Shown here piece after piece: positions 5,823-6,344 of a stretch of DNA of 6,344 nucleotides. The translations under genes were made by a program, and so were the position numbers. The notes under the pieces are model-generated. The model did no database searches. It was not told the DNA's origin and saw only the letters and a list, made by a program, of their open reading frames with translations. Within the stretch, counting starts at the first letter, position 1. Each line of letters begins with the position of its first letter. Origin of the DNA: Gemmatimonadota bacterium (GTDB taxonomy: Bacteria; Gemmatimonadota; Gemmatimonadetes; Gemmatimonadales; Gemmatimonadaceae); assembly GCA_031127185.1 (NCBI GenBank), contig JARIET010000171.1, positions 1 through 6,344 on the forward strand. Direction: 5' to 3'.

Positions 5823-6344
5823 ATGAGCGATTCAGATAACGCGCGGAAGGAGGAGATCGAGGCGCTGCTGGCCGAACGCAAGAAGTTCGAGGCCTGGCTT
5901 GCGCAGCTGGAGGCGCGCCGCGCGAGCGCGGCCGACCACGTGTTCGCGCGCGTCTTCTCCGACTACAGCGGCCGCCTCGAAGCCGTGCGGGGCAAGCTGG
6001 GTGAACGGGCGGAGGCGCTGGAGTCGCTGGTCGCCGACCTGGAAAAACGTCTCGGCCACGAGCAGGACAAGATCACCGCGAAGACCGATGAACGTGCCGA
6101 GGCCGAGCTCCGCGCCATGGTGGGCGAGTTCGAGGATAAGGAATGGGAGAACACGCGGAATCGGCTTGACTCGTCGATTCGGTCGCTCCGCGCGCGCTTT
6201 GACGGCACCGAACGCGAATTGGCAGACCTGAAGGGTCTCCTGATCAGTGTGAGGGGAACGCCCGCGCCCGCGCGGGCATCGATGATGCAAGCGGCCGCGG
6301 CGACGGTCGATGAGGCGTCGGACGAGGCCATCAGTCCGGATGGG
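5823..6344 (+). CDS. Coiled-coil protein of unknown function, N-terminal part
   Basis: An ATG with a good ribosome binding site opens a frame that runs without a stop to the right edge (174 residues visible, 3' end missing). The protein is highly charged, rich in Glu, Arg, Ala and Leu, and has no cysteine, no signal peptide and no membrane segment in the visible part. Leucines and alanines recur with heptad-like spacing at about residues 8-35 and 52-145, indicating two long helical or coiled-coil segments. Between them lies the aromatic patch HVFARVFSDYSG (39-50). After residue 145 the sequence turns into a Pro/Ala-rich and then acidic linker, suggesting another domain beyond the edge. I do not recognise a named family. 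The 17-base gap to the aldolase gene puts it in the same operon. Codon pattern (GC-rich third positions) matches the neighbours and supports a real gene. Function is unknown; a scaffolding or structural role is only a guess from composition. Confidence 0.85.
   Translation, partial: MSDSDNARKEEIEALLAERKKFEAWLAQLEARRASAADHVFARVFSDYSGRLEAVRGKLGERAEALESLVADLEKRLGHEQDKITAKTDERAEAELRAMVGEFEDKEWENTRNRLDSSIRSLRARFDGTERELADLKGLLISVRGTPAPARASMMQAAAATVDEASDEAISPDG

Noticed and set aside
6266..6277. The palindrome GCCCGCGCGGGC, resembling a terminator stem
   Set aside because: It lies inside an open coding frame encoding a Pro/Ala/Arg linker, has almost no loop and is not followed by a T-run.

Overview
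The window is GC-rich, densely packed bacterial chromosome carrying seven protein genes, two of them cut by the window edges. The base composition, the sparse or atypical ribosome binding sites, the GTG starts and the overall gene style would fit Gemmatimonadota or a similar GC-rich soil or freshwater lineage. That placement is an impression from protein style and was not tested. No tRNA, rRNA, CRISPR array, insertion sequence or phage gene was seen.

Left part (1-2226): envelope or glycolipid genes. A membrane glycosyltransferase of GT87/DUF2029 type enters from the left edge on the + strand. It ends inside the 3' end of a minus-strand gene pair: a family 2 polyprenyl-phosphate glycosyltransferase followed 4 bp later by a YdjC/ChbG/HpnK-type carbohydrate deacetylase. 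Together these are the three activities expected for making, deacetylating and transferring a lipid-linked amino sugar. The known parallel is the FlmF2-NaxD-FlmK route that adds galactosamine to Francisella lipid A. The pathway assignment here is inference; the family assignments are much firmer.

Middle (2227-2359): a 133-bp divergent intergenic region. It holds a weak sigma70-like promoter placed so that pyrR would be almost leaderless, a long imperfect inverted repeat, and a short tandem repeat near the glycosyltransferase start.

Right part (2360-6344): a tight + strand operon. pyrR (uracil-responsive regulator/UPRT) overlaps pyrB (aspartate carbamoyltransferase catalytic chain) by 4 bp. 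After 2 bp comes pyrC (class I dihydroorotase), and 22 bp later a class II aldolase/adducin-family protein. A coiled-coil protein of unknown function then runs off the right edge. PyrB and PyrC catalyse consecutive steps of UMP synthesis. PyrR probably senses UMP, but the window shows no Bacillus-style attenuator at any pyr junction. The aldolase-like and coiled-coil genes have no obvious pyrimidine role and look like passengers of the operon or an unexplained functional link.

The most interesting points are the candidate lipid-linked amino-sugar cassette, the unusual leader arrangement of pyrR, and the two non-pyrimidine genes at the end of the operon.
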